In this document: positions 8,475 to 17,467 of the stretch, piece after piece
How positions within the stretch are numbered: the first letter of the stretch is position 1
Layout of the letters: each line of letters begins with the position of its first letter
Assembly (NCBI GenBank): GCA_002438635.1
Contig: DJPX01000041.1
Coordinates: forward strand, 1-64,000
Length of the DNA: 64,000 nucleotides
DNA from: Bacteroidales bacterium UBA6401
GTDB taxonomy: Bacteria > Bacteroidota > Bacteroidia > Bacteroidales > UBA932
Reading direction: 5' to 3'
Notes under the pieces: generated by a model
What the model was told of the DNA's origin: nothing
The model's database searches: none
Seen by the model: only the letters and a program-made list of their open reading frames with translations
Position numbers and translations under genes: made by a program

Positions 8475-9625
8475 TGAATAAACGAAAAATTGCCATTCTC
8501 GGCTCGACCGGTTCCATAGGGACTCAAGCACTTGATGTTATAAGGCAGCACCGCGATCTCTTTGATGTCGAACTGATAAGTGCTAACCGAAATATAGATC
8601 TACTTAGCCAACAGGCCGTCGAATTCGACGCCAATAATGTCGTAATCTGCGACGAGACTTTTTACCCTACATTAAGTGATAATTTAAAAAACACAGATAG
8701 TAAAGTATTTGCCGGCATAGAAAGTCTTTGCGCACTGGTATCTGCACCCGATGTAGATATAGTATTGGGTGCTATGGTCGGGTTCAGTGGGTTAAGGCCC
8801 ACACTCGCAGCCCTGGAAGCAGGAAAGATAGTCGCATTGGCCAATAAAGAAACCCTTGTGGCCGCAGGTAGTATAGTGACACGCACAATGCGAGAACATA
8901 ACGCAGTTATTCTACCAGTGGATAGTGAACATTCCGCCATTTTCCAATGTCTTCTCGCCGCTCAAGGAAACACTCTAACGCGCATACATCTAACAGCCTC
9001 TGGTGGACCATTCAGAGAGTGGGACAAGGACAGGATCAGTAAAGCCACTGTAAGTGATGCCCTTAAACATCCGAATTGGAATATGGGGGCGAAAGTTACC
9101 ATAGATTCCGCCACTATGATGAACAAGGGCTTCGAAATGATAGAAGCGTGCTGGCTTTTCGATGTGGAACCCTCTATGATAAACATAGTCGTACACCCAG
9201 AGTCCATTATCCACTCTATGATCGAATTCGAAGATGGTGCAGTGCTGGCTCAAATGGGTTGTCCGGACATGAGAGAGCCGATAGGATTGGCCCTTAGTTT
9301 CCCGCAGCGCCTGAGTGTAGGGAACAAAAAATTAGACTTTGCTCAGCTTGCTTCACTCCACTTCGAGGCTCCGGACGAAGAAAGGTTTCCGAATCTGGGA
9401 TTGGCCCGAAGCGCATTTAGAAGGGGAGGCAACATCCCATGCGTTCTTAACGCGGCTAACGAGGTGGCAGTAAAGGCATTTATTGAGGGTAAGCTTAGTT
9501 TTTACGGCATCAGCGATCTTATAGAAGACTGCCTTAATGGTGCGACTTTTGTGGCAAATCCTTCGCTCGAAGACATTTTCCACACGCACGAGGAAACAGT
9601 CCGCATAGCCCTTAGCAAGATTTAA
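8474..9625 (+). CDS. dxr: 1-deoxy-D-xylulose 5-phosphate reductoisomerase
   Basis: A 383-residue NADPH-dependent enzyme of the MEP isoprenoid pathway converting DXP to MEP. The nucleotide-binding loop is GSTGSIG at 10-16. Metal and substrate motifs follow in the usual order: PVDSEHSAIFQ, TASGGPFR and the HPNWNMGAKVTIDSATMMNKG block containing the flexible loop and catalytic residues. Length is typical. It lies in a tight plus-strand unit M23-dxr-rseP; dxr next to rseP is a common bacterial arrangement. Confidence 0.96.
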   Translation: MNKRKIAILGSTGSIGTQALDVIRQHRDLFDVELISANRNIDLLSQQAVEFDANNVVICDETFYPTLSDNLKNTDSKVFAGIESLCALVSAPDVDIVLGAMVGFSGLRPTLAALEAGKIVALANKETLVAAGSIVTRTMREHNAVILPVDSEHSAIFQCLLAAQGNTLTRIHLTASGGPFREWDKDRISKATVSDALKHPNWNMGAKVTIDSATMMNKGFEMIEACWLFDVEPSMINIVVHPESIIHSMIEFEDGAVLAQMGCPDMREPIGLALSFPQRLSVGNKKLDFAQLASLHFEAPDEERFPNLGLARSAFRRGGNIPCVLNAANEVAVKAFIEGKLSFYGISDLIEDCLNGATFVANPSLEDIFHTHEETVRIALSKI

Positions 9626-9631
9626 ATTGAA

Positions 9632-10927
9632 ATGATAGTTCTGTTTAAAATTATCCAGGTGATATTGGCCCTATCCCTATTAATTATAGTTCATGAAGCC
9701 GGCCATTTTCTCTTCGCAAAGCTCTTCCACATTAGAGTAGAAAAATTCTATCTGTTTTTCGATGTGGGTGGAAAGTCCCTTATTAAATTCACAAAAGGAG
9801 GGACCGAATTCGGAATAGGATGGTTGCCTTTCGGAGGTTATTGTAAGATAGCCGGCATGATTGACGAGTCCCTGGATGTGGAAGGAATGAAAAAACAGCC
9901 ACAGCCGTGGGAGTTCCGCTCTCATCCAGCGTGGCAGAGGCTGTTAGTAATGGCCGGAGGAGTTCTATTCAACTTCATCTTTGCCATCATCACTTACAGC
10001 GTAATATGTGGTATCTGGGGAAGCGCTTATATTCCAAATAAAAACGCACAGATCTACCCTAACGAATTGGCCCGAGATATGGGCTTTCGGGCAGGTGATC
10101 ACATCATAAGCATAGATGACTACACTCCCACAGATTTTTCTGGAATTCAGGCAGACCTCATAAGGAGAGAAGGGCATAAAGTGAAAGTGCTGAGAGGAAC
10201 AGACACCATTAACGTCTATATGGACTTGGCCCGTACGAGTGAAGTTCTGAACTCCCCGATGATGTTCGACCTAGCACTTCCATTTATAATAGACTCCGTG
10301 TCTTCGCCATCTAATAAAACGGTTCTGCATAAGGGAGATAGAATTCTTTCGATAGATGGACAGCGAGCCGATTTCTTTCAAGACGCTCAGCCGCTTCTTA
10401 AAGCCCACGCCATGCAGACAGTAAATATGGAGGTGCTAAGAGATGCGAAAACTTTATCCGTTCCTGTTCAGATAGATAGCGCTGGAAGGATAGGAGTATA
10501 TCTTAAGGCTCCGGATGTAGAGCGTAAACATTATAACGCCCTGCAGAGCGTAGCAGAAGGATTTAAACGGACCGGTAGCACTATAAGTGGTTATATTCAA
10601 GATCTTAAGTTGGTAGTTAAGCCGTCCACCGGGGCATACAAGTCAGTGGGAAGCTTTATATCCATAGGGCAAATCTTCCCTAGTGCATGGGATTGGTACC
10701 AGTTCCTATCCATTATAGCACTGCTGTCCATAATGTTGGGAGTAATGAACCTTATTCCTATTCCCGGACTGGATGGGGGACATATTTTATTTACCCTTTA
10801 TGAAATGATCAGTGGGAAAAAGCCTTCGGAGAAGTTCTTGCTCGTTATGCAGATTATCGGTATGATGCTGCTGTTTATGCTTATGTTCCTCGCCTTCGGA
10901 AATGATATATCCCGACTGATTAGATAA
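9632..10927 (+). CDS. rseP: RseP-type site-2 intramembrane metalloprotease
   Basis: A 431-residue inner-membrane zinc protease. The active site HEAGH (His21, Glu22, His25) lies in the first transmembrane helix, and the third zinc ligand is in the late NLIPIPGLDGGH motif. Two PDZ-like regions fill the periplasmic part, one around 130-195 and one around 215-290. The family cleaves anti-sigma factors and remnant signal peptides within the membrane. It starts 6 bp after dxr and ends 47 bp before the DUF4837 gene. Confidence 0.93.
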   Translation: MIVLFKIIQVILALSLLIIVHEAGHFLFAKLFHIRVEKFYLFFDVGGKSLIKFTKGGTEFGIGWLPFGGYCKIAGMIDESLDVEGMKKQPQPWEFRSHPAWQRLLVMAGGVLFNFIFAIITYSVICGIWGSAYIPNKNAQIYPNELARDMGFRAGDHIISIDDYTPTDFSGIQADLIRREGHKVKVLRGTDTINVYMDLARTSEVLNSPMMFDLALPFIIDSVSSPSNKTVLHKGDRILSIDGQRADFFQDAQPLLKAHAMQTVNMEVLRDAKTLSVPVQIDSAGRIGVYLKAPDVERKHYNALQSVAEGFKRTGSTISGYIQDLKLVVKPSTGAYKSVGSFISIGQIFPSAWDWYQFLSIIALLSIMLGVMNLIPIPGLDGGHILFTLYEMISGKKPSEKFLLVMQIIGMMLLFMLMFLAFGNDISRLIR

Positions 10928-10974
10928 ATCTTTGTTGTCGAAATTATTGATTTTTAAATTAAGTCATAGGCTTT

Positions 10975-11976
10975 ATGAAGAAATATTTTATTCGGTTTAC
11001 CACTCTTATCTTGTGTTTACTGTCATCTTGTAAAAACAGTGGGGAAAAATTAATGCCTTCCATAAGTGGGAAAGCGGGTGAAGTACTCGTAGTTATAGAA
11101 AAAGCAGAATGGGAAGGAGTATTAGGAGAAAGCCTAAGGAATACCTTGGAAGCCGACTACCCTTACCTTCCTCTTCGGGAGCCACTTTATACTTTGATCC
11201 ACGTAACCCATGGTAATTTCACCGAGATGTTTAAGGTACATCGTAACATCATCTTTACCGAGATTAATCCTCAGATTCAAAAGCCCGGCGTTACAATAGT
11301 TAAGGATAAGTGGGCATCGCCACAGATAATAATAAACATCGCCGCTTACACACAAGAAGACGCAAAAGCACTATTCGAAAAAGATAAGAAACTTATTATT
11401 AACGCAATAGAACAGGCAGAAAGAGAACGCGTCGTGCGTAACGCCATCCGATATGAAAATCGCGAGATACGCGCCAAGCTTGAGCCTGTCTTCGGTGGAG
11501 GCATTCACGCGCCTTCGGGTTATGAATTACGTAAACTCAATCATAACTTTGCATGGATGGAATATAACACCAGAAATTATACCCAAGGCATATTCGTCTA
11601 TAGTTACCCGGTGGAAGGTAATGATCTGCTCGAGGAGAATATAATACGCAAGAGAAATCAAATTCTAAAAGCCAATGTACCAGGCCCAGACGAAAACACC
11701 TATATGCAGACGGCCGAATACTGGAAGCCGACCACAGAATATGTAAAATATCGTGGGATGTCATTTGCCCAGACGCACGGCCAATGGGATGTGGCCGGAG
11801 CATTTATGGGAGGGCCCTTCGTTAGCCACGCATTTTACTCAAAAGATGGTACCGAAGTAATTGTGCTTGAGGCTTGGGTATTTGCTCCTAAGGATAATAA
11901 ACGTAACCTCTTTAGACAGACTGAATCTATCCTTTATTCTTGGGAGTGGAAAAAAGAAAGTGAAAAACACGAATAA
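10975..11976 (+). CDS. DUF4837 family lipoprotein
   Basis: A 333-residue lipoprotein found in Bacteroidota and not functionally characterised. The signal peptide ends in the lipobox LSSC (Cys19). The mature part begins with the family-typical block SGKAGEVLVVI, with RNIIFTEI near 87 and a VIVLEAWVFAPKDNKRN region near the end. It is exported to the envelope. It lies downstream of dxr-rseP and just before the tRNA-Glu promoter, whose -33 box overlaps its stop codon region. Confidence 0.85.
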   Translation: MKKYFIRFTTLILCLLSSCKNSGEKLMPSISGKAGEVLVVIEKAEWEGVLGESLRNTLEADYPYLPLREPLYTLIHVTHGNFTEMFKVHRNIIFTEINPQIQKPGVTIVKDKWASPQIIINIAAYTQEDAKALFEKDKKLIINAIEQAERERVVRNAIRYENREIRAKLEPVFGGGIHAPSGYELRKLNHNFAWMEYNTRNYTQGIFVYSYPVEGNDLLEENIIRKRNQILKANVPGPDENTYMQTAEYWKPTTEYVKYRGMSFAQTHGQWDVAGAFMGGPFVSHAFYSKDGTEVIVLEAWVFAPKDNKRNLFRQTESILYSWEWKKESEKHE

Positions 11977-11977
11977 T

Positions 11978-12008
11978 TTTGCATTATAAAAATAATTCGC
12001 TATATTTG
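11978..12008 (+). promoter_or_regulatory. Promoter of tRNA-Glu/rpsT
   Basis: TTTG at 11978-11981, a 19-nt spacer and TATATTTG at 12001-12008 give a perfect Bacteroidota -33/-7 promoter 11 nt before the tRNA. Confidence 0.85.
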
Positions 12009-12019
12009 CAGTCCTTTTT

Positions 12020-12091
12020 GGTCGGTTCGTATAACGGCTAGTACTCAAGATTTTCATTCTTGCAATAGGAGTTCGATTCTCCTACCGACTA
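12020..12091 (+). tRNA. tRNA-Glu (TTC)
   Basis: A 72-nt cloverleaf. The acceptor stem GGTCGGT pairs with ACCGACT (a G-T at 1-72), with T8, A14 and a five-base T stem AGGAG/CTCCT. The anticodon stem CAAGA/TCTTG encloses loop TTTTCAT with anticodon TTC. The discriminator is A and CCA is not encoded. Confidence 0.95.
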
Positions 12092-12114
12092 CGAAAAAAT
12101 AAAAAAGTAATAAT

Positions 12115-12372
12115 ATGGCAAACACAGCTTCAGCAGAAAAGGCAGCTCGTCAGGGCGAGAGGCGTAGATTGCATAATAGATATTATGCAAAGACTACCAG
12201 AAACGCTATCCGCGACATTCGAAATACTACAGATAAAAGCGCTGCAGAAGCAGCTGCACCTGCAGTTTTCGCTAAGATAGACAAGCTCGCAAAAATTGGC
12301 GTAATTCACAAGAATAAGGCAGCCAATCTTAAAAGCGGAATTCAAGTTTACATTAACAAACTTGGCAAATAG
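12115..12372 (+). CDS. rpsT: 30S ribosomal protein S20
   Basis: An 85-residue, very basic, helical protein that binds 16S rRNA. The N terminus [17 protein letters not shown] and the internal [22 protein letters not shown] are typical of S20. It starts 23 bp after tRNA-Glu with no terminator between, so both are likely made from one promoter. A strong palindromic terminator follows. Confidence 0.96.
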   Translation: MANTASAEKAARQGERRRLHNRYYAKTTRNAIRDIRNTTDKSAAEAAAPAVFAKIDKLAKIGVIHKNKAANLKSGIQVYINKLGK

Positions 12373-12390
12373 TTTTTAAGACTAACATCT

Positions 12391-12420
12391 AAAAAGAGGA
12401 CTAAATTTAGTCCTCTTTTT
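12391..12420. terminator. Perfect 30-bp palindromic bidirectional terminator
   Basis: The sequence is fully self-complementary: A5-GAGGACTAAA joined directly to TTTAGTCCTC-T5. It gives a hairpin with a U tail on both strands and sits between convergent rpsT and trmB. Its right arm includes the last codons and stop of trmB. Confidence 0.9.
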
Positions 12421-13198
12421 TATTATTTATGCTAGATAAACGGTTCTTCTCTTTCTCTCGCCAGAGTTTCTCATCAAAATCCGAAGGATGCAAGTAATCC
12501 CCTTCCTTATCAATCACAAAAGACTGGTAGGTGATAGGTATTCCCTGAGAAAGGAACATTTTTTCATAAAAAGTCTGGACCTCGTATAGAGAAGGATCAA
12601 AAGAAATATCCCGCGAAGCATACAAATCGGTAGTGTAGGCTAGCTCCTTTAAGGAATTGGCCCGTACAACACTATGCGTGTATTCGCACAAAAAAGCAGA
12701 ATCGGTCTTAAGATGCACTACACCACCTTTTTTAAGAAATTTTCGATATCTTTCTAAAAAAAGCGGAGAACTAAGACGAGAATTCTCGCTTTTCATCTGA
12801 GGATCAGAGAATGTAAGCCATATCTGGGACACTTCCCCAGGAGCAAAAAATGCCGTTATAAATTCTATTCTAGTTCGAAGGAATGCTACATTGGCTATTT
12901 TCTCAATGGTGGCGGTCTTTGCCCCCTTCCATAGACGTGCACCTTTTATATCCACCCCTATAAAGCACTTTTGAGGGTAGCGTCTGGCCAAATCTATCGT
13001 GTACTCTCCTTTTCCACATCCAAGTTCCAGAATTATCTCAGCTTCCGGATTTCCAAACATTTTTTCGCCCCAGTGTCCCTTTATCGGATGATCCTTCAAG
13101 TCAAAAAACCCATTAGGCATTACCTCAGAGGCATTAGGCTGTATAAGACAAGAGAATGTCTCGTTTTCTGCAAATCTGCGTAACTTATCGTGTCCCAT
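12407..13198 (-). CDS. trmB: tRNA (guanine-N7-)-methyltransferase
   Basis: A 263-residue class I SAM-dependent methyltransferase modifying G46 of tRNAs. The SAM loop is LELGCGKGEYT, followed by the acidic strand end IGVDIKG. The family motif LTFSDPQMK matches the TrmB signature [FY]PDPWPK in the form typical of Bacteroidota. VHLKTDS follows in the expected place. A C-terminal extension is rich in charged residues, and its last codons overlap the shared terminator. The start overlaps the end of the GldH-like gene by 14 bp. Confidence 0.9.
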   Translation of the reverse strand: MGHDKLRRFAENETFSCLIQPNASEVMPNGFFDLKDHPIKGHWGEKMFGNPEAEIILELGCGKGEYTIDLARRYPQKCFIGVDIKGARLWKGAKTATIEKIANVAFLRTRIEFITAFFAPGEVSQIWLTFSDPQMKSENSRLSSPLFLERYRKFLKKGGVVHLKTDSAFLCEYTHSVVRANSLKELAYTTDLYASRDISFDPSLYEVQTFYEKMFLSQGIPITYQSFVIDKEGDYLHPSDFDEKLWREKEKNRLSSINNKKED

Positions 13199-13592
13199 CC
13201 TTTTTCCATTCCATACCTAGCCCAGAAAGATTTTCTTTCCCTATACTAGGATAAATTCTTAGAATCCAATCTCCTTTTTCTATGAATCGCATATAGTCCC
13301 TATATGGTTGCAGGGAGCGAGAGCACTTCAACCACACTTTCTCCATGTATATGTCATTACTTGGAGAATACCATCTTATCTCTAATTCCACACCGGAAGT
13401 CGAACCAAACTTGGGGTTAGTATAAAATCCTATATTATAATAAGATAACGTATCCACATCGGAAAGCACAAATTCGTATTCCACCCTATTCCCCCTGATA
13501 TACTCCGCTCCAGCATTGTTTCTCTCACATGCAGACAAGCACAAACACGTGGTTATTAAGAAATTAATTATCTTGCTGCGGTTTCTTTCCAC
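13185..13592 (-). CDS. GldH-like lipoprotein
   Basis: A small exported lipoprotein resembling GldH of the Bacteroidota gliding/type IX secretion gene set. Starting at the GTG at 13592 gives 135 residues with a compact signal peptide ending LSAC. An ATG at 13631 would add 13 basic residues and extend the overlap with ricT to 68 bp. The mature part is beta-rich, and its end (GDWILRIYPS, then LSGLGMEW) resembles the GldH C-terminal pattern. The order ricT-gldH, next to the delta' gene, also fits known Bacteroidales gene order. The match is divergent, so the family name is moderately certain. Confidence 0.65.
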   Translation of the reverse strand: MERNRSKIINFLITTCLCLSACERNNAGAEYIRGNRVEYEFVLSDVDTLSYYNIGFYTNPKFGSTSGVELEIRWYSPSNDIYMEKVWLKCSRSLQPYRDYMRFIEKGDWILRIYPSIGKENLSGLGMEWKKDGTR

Positions 13593-14703
13593 CTCTCTTG
13601 CGATTTTTCTTATTCTTTTTAGGTGCATCAAAGCGCGAAATACTACCTTCTCCTGCAGCAGTTACAAACTCTGGAGAAGATGGCTCCTCTTCAGGAATCA
13701 AAGACTGCGGACGAATTCCCTTTCTATTCATCTTTTGGATTTCCACAACCTCCGCTGCCGGAATCGGATAAAGTGCTGCATCTGATGATTTATCGTATGA
13801 GAAATACATCATTTCAGCAAGAATGTCGGTCTTTCTTAGATAGGCCAATCCATCCTCGAATTCCAATGGTTCTACCACCTTAGGGATACGACTCTGAGCA
13901 TCGAGATATACGGGCACTTCATAATTGATGCAACATTTGAGTTTTCCGCATTGGCCGGCCAATTTCTGAGGATTAAGAGATAGATCCTGACAACGGGCAG
14001 CCGAAGTGCTAATGCTTTTAAAATTAGTAACATAATTAGCACAGCAAAGAGCCCGTCCGCATACGCCTATACCGCCGATAAGTCCAGCCTCCTGACGTGC
14101 GCCGATCTGCTTCATCTCAATCCTTATTTTAAATTCTTCAGCAAATACTTTTATTAACTGGCGGAAATCGACCCTGCCATCAGCAATGTAATAGAAAATA
14201 GCCTTGGTGCCATCGCCTTGAAATTCAACATCCCCTATCTTCATTTCAAGCCCCATTGTCGCAGCTATACGTCGAGCCTCTATCATCGTCTTCTGCTCAC
14301 GCGAAGTTGCTGCCATCCAGCGATCTACATCTGCCGGACGGGCTTTTCTCAAAATCTTCTTGAATTCATAAGTGGACGAGTCAATATGGCGTTTTTCCAT
14401 CTGCAAAGACACCAATGGACCCTCCAGTGTGACTATACCGAGGTCATAACCAGGATTAGCTTCTACTACCACCTTGTCGCCCTGCCTTACACTCTGGCCT
14501 GACTCATTTTTATAGTACCCCTTACGCGTGTTTTTAAACCTTACCTCAAACACACCATAGTTATCTATAGGTGGAGTACCTTTCAAATAATTATAGTCTG
14601 CTAATTTACAGCAGCCTTGTCTATATGTAACTTCAGTAGTGCCGTCTTCGTAATCTACGATTTCGCAACCCCTAAAGCAATCGTATTTTTTTGATTCATT
14701 CAT
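13564..14703 (-). CDS. ricT: PSP1-domain regulatory iron-sulfur protein (RicT/YaaT-like)
   Basis: A 379-residue cytoplasmic protein. The PSP1 core (about 100-200) contains KIGDVEFQGDGTKAIFYY. The cysteine-rich segment GVCGRALCCANY, with CGKLKCCINYE downstream, matches the region that contributes to Fe-S cluster binding in the RicA-RicF-RicT complex of Bacillus subtilis, which promotes RNA maturation. The C-terminal tail is Lys/Arg-rich (KKNKKNRKRGGKK), which would suit RNA binding. It overlaps the delta' gene upstream by 4 bp and the GldH-like gene downstream. The Bacteroidota role is not established. Confidence 0.85.
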   Translation of the reverse strand: MNESKKYDCFRGCEIVDYEDGTTEVTYRQGCCKLADYNYLKGTPPIDNYGVFEVRFKNTRKGYYKNESGQSVRQGDKVVVEANPGYDLGIVTLEGPLVSLQMEKRHIDSSTYEFKKILRKARPADVDRWMAATSREQKTMIEARRIAATMGLEMKIGDVEFQGDGTKAIFYYIADGRVDFRQLIKVFAEEFKIRIEMKQIGARQEAGLIGGIGVCGRALCCANYVTNFKSISTSAARCQDLSLNPQKLAGQCGKLKCCINYEVPVYLDAQSRIPKVVEPLEFEDGLAYLRKTDILAEMMYFSYDKSSDAALYPIPAAEVVEIQKMNRKGIRPQSLIPEEEPSSPEFVTAAGEGSISRFDAPKKNKKNRKRGGKKPQQDN

Positions 14704-15692
14704 ATATTTACATATAACCTGTCCACCAAATCGGTAAAGACAATCTTCATACTCACATTTCGAGATATCAGCATTATCGCCCGGCTAATAGAATCCAATG
14801 CAATGCGGGGGAAAGTCTTACGGCTTCGTAGAGCCCAATCCTTCAACTCCTCAAGCCTTTCACCTTCCACCTTGACTAAAGACTCCATTCCCTGTTGCAA
14901 TAGGAAAATATATCGCAAATTATCCGCGACAAATTTACAAAAACTTTTCGCCTTTTCTTTTGATGACATTCCGGACAGAGTTTCGGATACCTCCAAGCAA
15001 GCGTACAAATCTTTTGCAAGAAGCCCCTGCATAAGAAGGCGTAACATCTGGAGGTCTTCTTCGCTTTCTCTGTTTATGGAAGAAACAGGAGACAATCTTA
15101 TGCGCTGGCATCTGGATGCAATAGTCGTAAGAACCTGCTCCGGAGCGTGGGTAATCAAAATAAACTCTGTCAGTTTAGGTGGCTCCTCTATGAGCTTTAG
15201 AAGACGATTAGCCGCATCCTTGTTCATTTTCTCCGGAAGATAGATAATCACACTTCTATACCCCTTCTCCAAGGCGGCGAAAGAAAGTGCATCCAAAAGC
15301 CCCTTTGCTTCATCTACCTTTATCATAGCCGACTTCCCTTCTATCTCCAATGCACTGCTCAAGTCATTTTCTGTAAAGTACTGATTCTGCAGTACAAGAG
15401 CGCGCCATTTATCTAAATAATCGGCACATTTTGAACTATTGACCGGAAAAATGAAATACATGTCCGGATGGATCAATTTTCCTATTTTATTGCAGGAAGG
15501 ACACGCGCCACAAGAATCTCCGTCCTTTCTATTCGCACAATATAAGTATTGCAGAAAGGCCAATGCTAACCACACAGCGCCTCCACCATCATCTTCGTGT
15601 AACATTATGGCGTGAGGTACCTTTCCAGAATCGACCATACCTCTTAACGCATCGACGATCTGCCCATTACCCTTTATCTGCGAAAACTTCAT
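14700..15692 (-). CDS. DNA polymerase III delta' subunit
   Basis: A 330-residue AAA+ clamp-loader subunit related to HolB/DnaX. The P-loop position is degenerate (HEDDGGGAVWLA with no GKT), as expected for delta', which does not hydrolyse ATP. A four-cysteine zinc module follows: the first Cys is in LYCANR and the others in CGACPSC. The SRC motif is kept (TTIASRCQRIRLSP), and LLKLIEEPP is typical of the family. Upstream it shares one base with the prenyl-synthase gene; downstream it overlaps ricT. Confidence 0.9.
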   Translation of the reverse strand: MKFSQIKGNGQIVDALRGMVDSGKVPHAIMLHEDDGGGAVWLALAFLQYLYCANRKDGDSCGACPSCNKIGKLIHPDMYFIFPVNSSKCADYLDKWRALVLQNQYFTENDLSSALEIEGKSAMIKVDEAKGLLDALSFAALEKGYRSVIIYLPEKMNKDAANRLLKLIEEPPKLTEFILITHAPEQVLTTIASRCQRIRLSPVSSINRESEEDLQMLRLLMQGLLAKDLYACLEVSETLSGMSSKEKAKSFCKFVADNLRYIFLLQQGMESLVKVEGERLEELKDWALRSRKTFPRIALDSISRAIMLISRNVSMKIVFTDLVDRLYVNI

Positions 15693-16669
15693 TATACCTT
15701 TCTCAATCTGTTATATTCAGCGACTCTTCTCAAATAAGCCTTCTCCCGGCTTTCCGGAAAAGAAGACAAAGCCTCTAAAGCTCTAAATATATATTCTATT
15801 AAAATCTTTTCCGAATCCATTACCCCAGAAGCGTCAATCACAAATTTACGAATTTGTTCGCAATACTGAGGATGTAAATGGATTTCAGATATCATTTTTC
15901 TAATTTCCGACTCTCTCTCAGGAGCGTTTTTTAAGGCGCACAATAATGGTAAAGTTATCTTTTGTTCTCTCAAATCCACTCCTATAGGTTTACCCAGAGA
16001 GTCATCACCGACATAATCCAGGATGTCATCCTTAATCTGAAAAGCGATTCCAAGTGATATAGCATATTCGGAAATAGCCTTTTGTTGTAACTCTGAAGCG
16101 TCACTGGCAATAGCAGCACTCACGCAAGCAGTCTCAAACAACGATGCTGTTTTACAATAGATTATCTTAAAATAATCTTTTTCGTCAGTTCCCTCCCCAA
16201 ACGATTTTTGTAACTGAAGCATCTCGCCCTCTGCAAGATTGGTCATGGCCTTAGAAAAAATCTTTGCCATAGAATCTCGTTTAGCCGAAGTGATGGTTAG
16301 CTCCATAGCCCTCGCTAGCCAAAAATCTCCCACCAGTACGGCTGCACCGGCCCCGATCTTCGAGCATAATGTAGGTTCTCCTCTACGAGTCGCGCTATGA
16401 TCTGCCACATCGTCGTGTAACAATGTGGCGTTGTGTAACAATTCCGTCGCTGCCGCCACCTTAATAGCCTCATCACAAGCGCCTTTAGGGTTCAGTAAAC
16501 GTGCAATCAAAAGTGCCACTATAGGCCGTAGCATCTTCCCTCCATGCGAAAGGATATCCTCATTCACCTTGTTCAACAAACTCACATCCGAAAGCAAGGA
16601 ATTAGAAATGTATTTGTTCAATAATTCCCAATCCCCTCCCAAATATTCTATAATCTCCTCTCGTAACAT
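15692..16669 (-). CDS. Trans-polyprenyl diphosphate synthase
   Basis: A 325-residue all-helical prenyltransferase adding isopentenyl units to an allylic diphosphate. The first aspartate-rich motif is LLHDDVAD followed by RRGEPT; the second is KDDILDYVGD. GKMLRPIV near 45 is the usual substrate-binding block. The small residues upstream of the first DDxxD and the length suggest a long-chain (octaprenyl/heptaprenyl, IspB-like) enzyme supplying the menaquinone side chain, but chain length is an inference. It is the first gene of the minus-strand unit to trmB. Confidence 0.9.
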   Translation of the reverse strand: MLREEIIEYLGGDWELLNKYISNSLLSDVSLLNKVNEDILSHGGKMLRPIVALLIARLLNPKGACDEAIKVAAATELLHNATLLHDDVADHSATRRGEPTLCSKIGAGAAVLVGDFWLARAMELTITSAKRDSMAKIFSKAMTNLAEGEMLQLQKSFGEGTDEKDYFKIIYCKTASLFETACVSAAIASDASELQQKAISEYAISLGIAFQIKDDILDYVGDDSLGKPIGVDLREQKITLPLLCALKNAPERESEIRKMISEIHLHPQYCEQIRKFVIDASGVMDSEKILIEYIFRALEALSSFPESREKAYLRRVAEYNRLRKV

Positions 16670-16690
16670 CCTTTATATTTTCGTTTCTAT

Positions 16691-16726
16691 CAAAAACAAG
16701 CCGCGCGATTATAACGTGCGGCTTGT
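16691..16726 (-). terminator. Terminator after the RND/thioredoxin/beta-barrel operon
   Basis: CAAGCCGC at 16697-16704 pairs with GCGGCTTG at 16718-16725. Read on the minus strand it is followed by TTTTTG. It lies between the beta-barrel gene and the prenyl-synthase gene. Confidence 0.8.
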
Positions 16727-16747
16727 GTTAAATATTAATGTCTATAA

Positions 16748-17467
16748 CTAAAAGTATAGAGTCAAAGTAGCTGCGATTCCAGAGCACTTCTGGCTGCTTA
16801 TTGCTTTATACATAGCACCGGCTGTAATGCTTGAATTAGAATCTGAATCTTTGTAAACCTGTCCAAGATCCCAGTAATACTTGGCTGAAAGAGCAATTCT
16901 ATTCAATACTTTTATACCAGCGCCAAGTCCTACTCCATACTCTAGACGGTTTCTATCGTCCCATCTGTTAGGGTCATCGCTAGCTGTATCCAACTTCATT
17001 CCTGCTGCAGATGCTAACTTAGATATTGCCTGTTTCGTAGCATCATCTTTAAAAGATGAAACAGTTTCTGTGGTTACCGCGTAGCCTAAAAATGGCTCTA
17101 CGAAAACAAATGGTTCCACAATTCCGAAATCCATTCCCCACGCTACTCTAACTGGGACTTCAACATATCCTGTACTGGTGTTAATCGTAATGTCAGCACT
17201 CTGTCCGAATGCAGTAATATTATCATTAAGGCTTTGACCTTTAACATTATAAAGAATACCAGGCTGAACACTCAGTCCAAAGGGAAGATCAAGGTTATAA
17301 ACAAGTCCAAAATGATACTTATTTGCGGTCTTAGCAACTGCGATATCATTATAAGCTTCATCAATAGAGGTTGAAGCAGAAGTAAGACCTGCCACAATAC
17401 CTATTTGTGCATTTGCACTGACTGTAAGTGCTAAAGCAGCGACTGCAGTCAAAATTAATCTTTTCAT
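16748..17467 (-). CDS. Outer-membrane beta-barrel protein
   Basis: A 239-residue exported protein with a cleavable signal peptide ending SANAQ. Alternating hydrophobic strands run through the mature part and it ends in an aromatic residue (TLTLYF), as do barrels inserted by BAM. It matches the small Bacteroidota 'outer membrane protein beta-barrel domain' group in layout (GIVAGLT opening, LSVQPGILYN, an acidic loop, LSAKYYWDLG). The start overlaps the end of trxA by 4 bp, so it is the last gene of the efflux operon. Ligand or cargo is unknown. Confidence 0.8.
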   Translation of the reverse strand: MKRLILTAVAALALTVSANAQIGIVAGLTSASTSIDEAYNDIAVAKTANKYHFGLVYNLDLPFGLSVQPGILYNVKGQSLNDNITAFGQSADITINTSTGYVEVPVRVAWGMDFGIVEPFVFVEPFLGYAVTTETVSSFKDDATKQAISKLASAAGMKLDTASDDPNRWDDRNRLEYGVGLGAGIKVLNRIALSAKYYWDLGQVYKDSDSNSSITAGAMYKAISSQKCSGIAATLTLYF

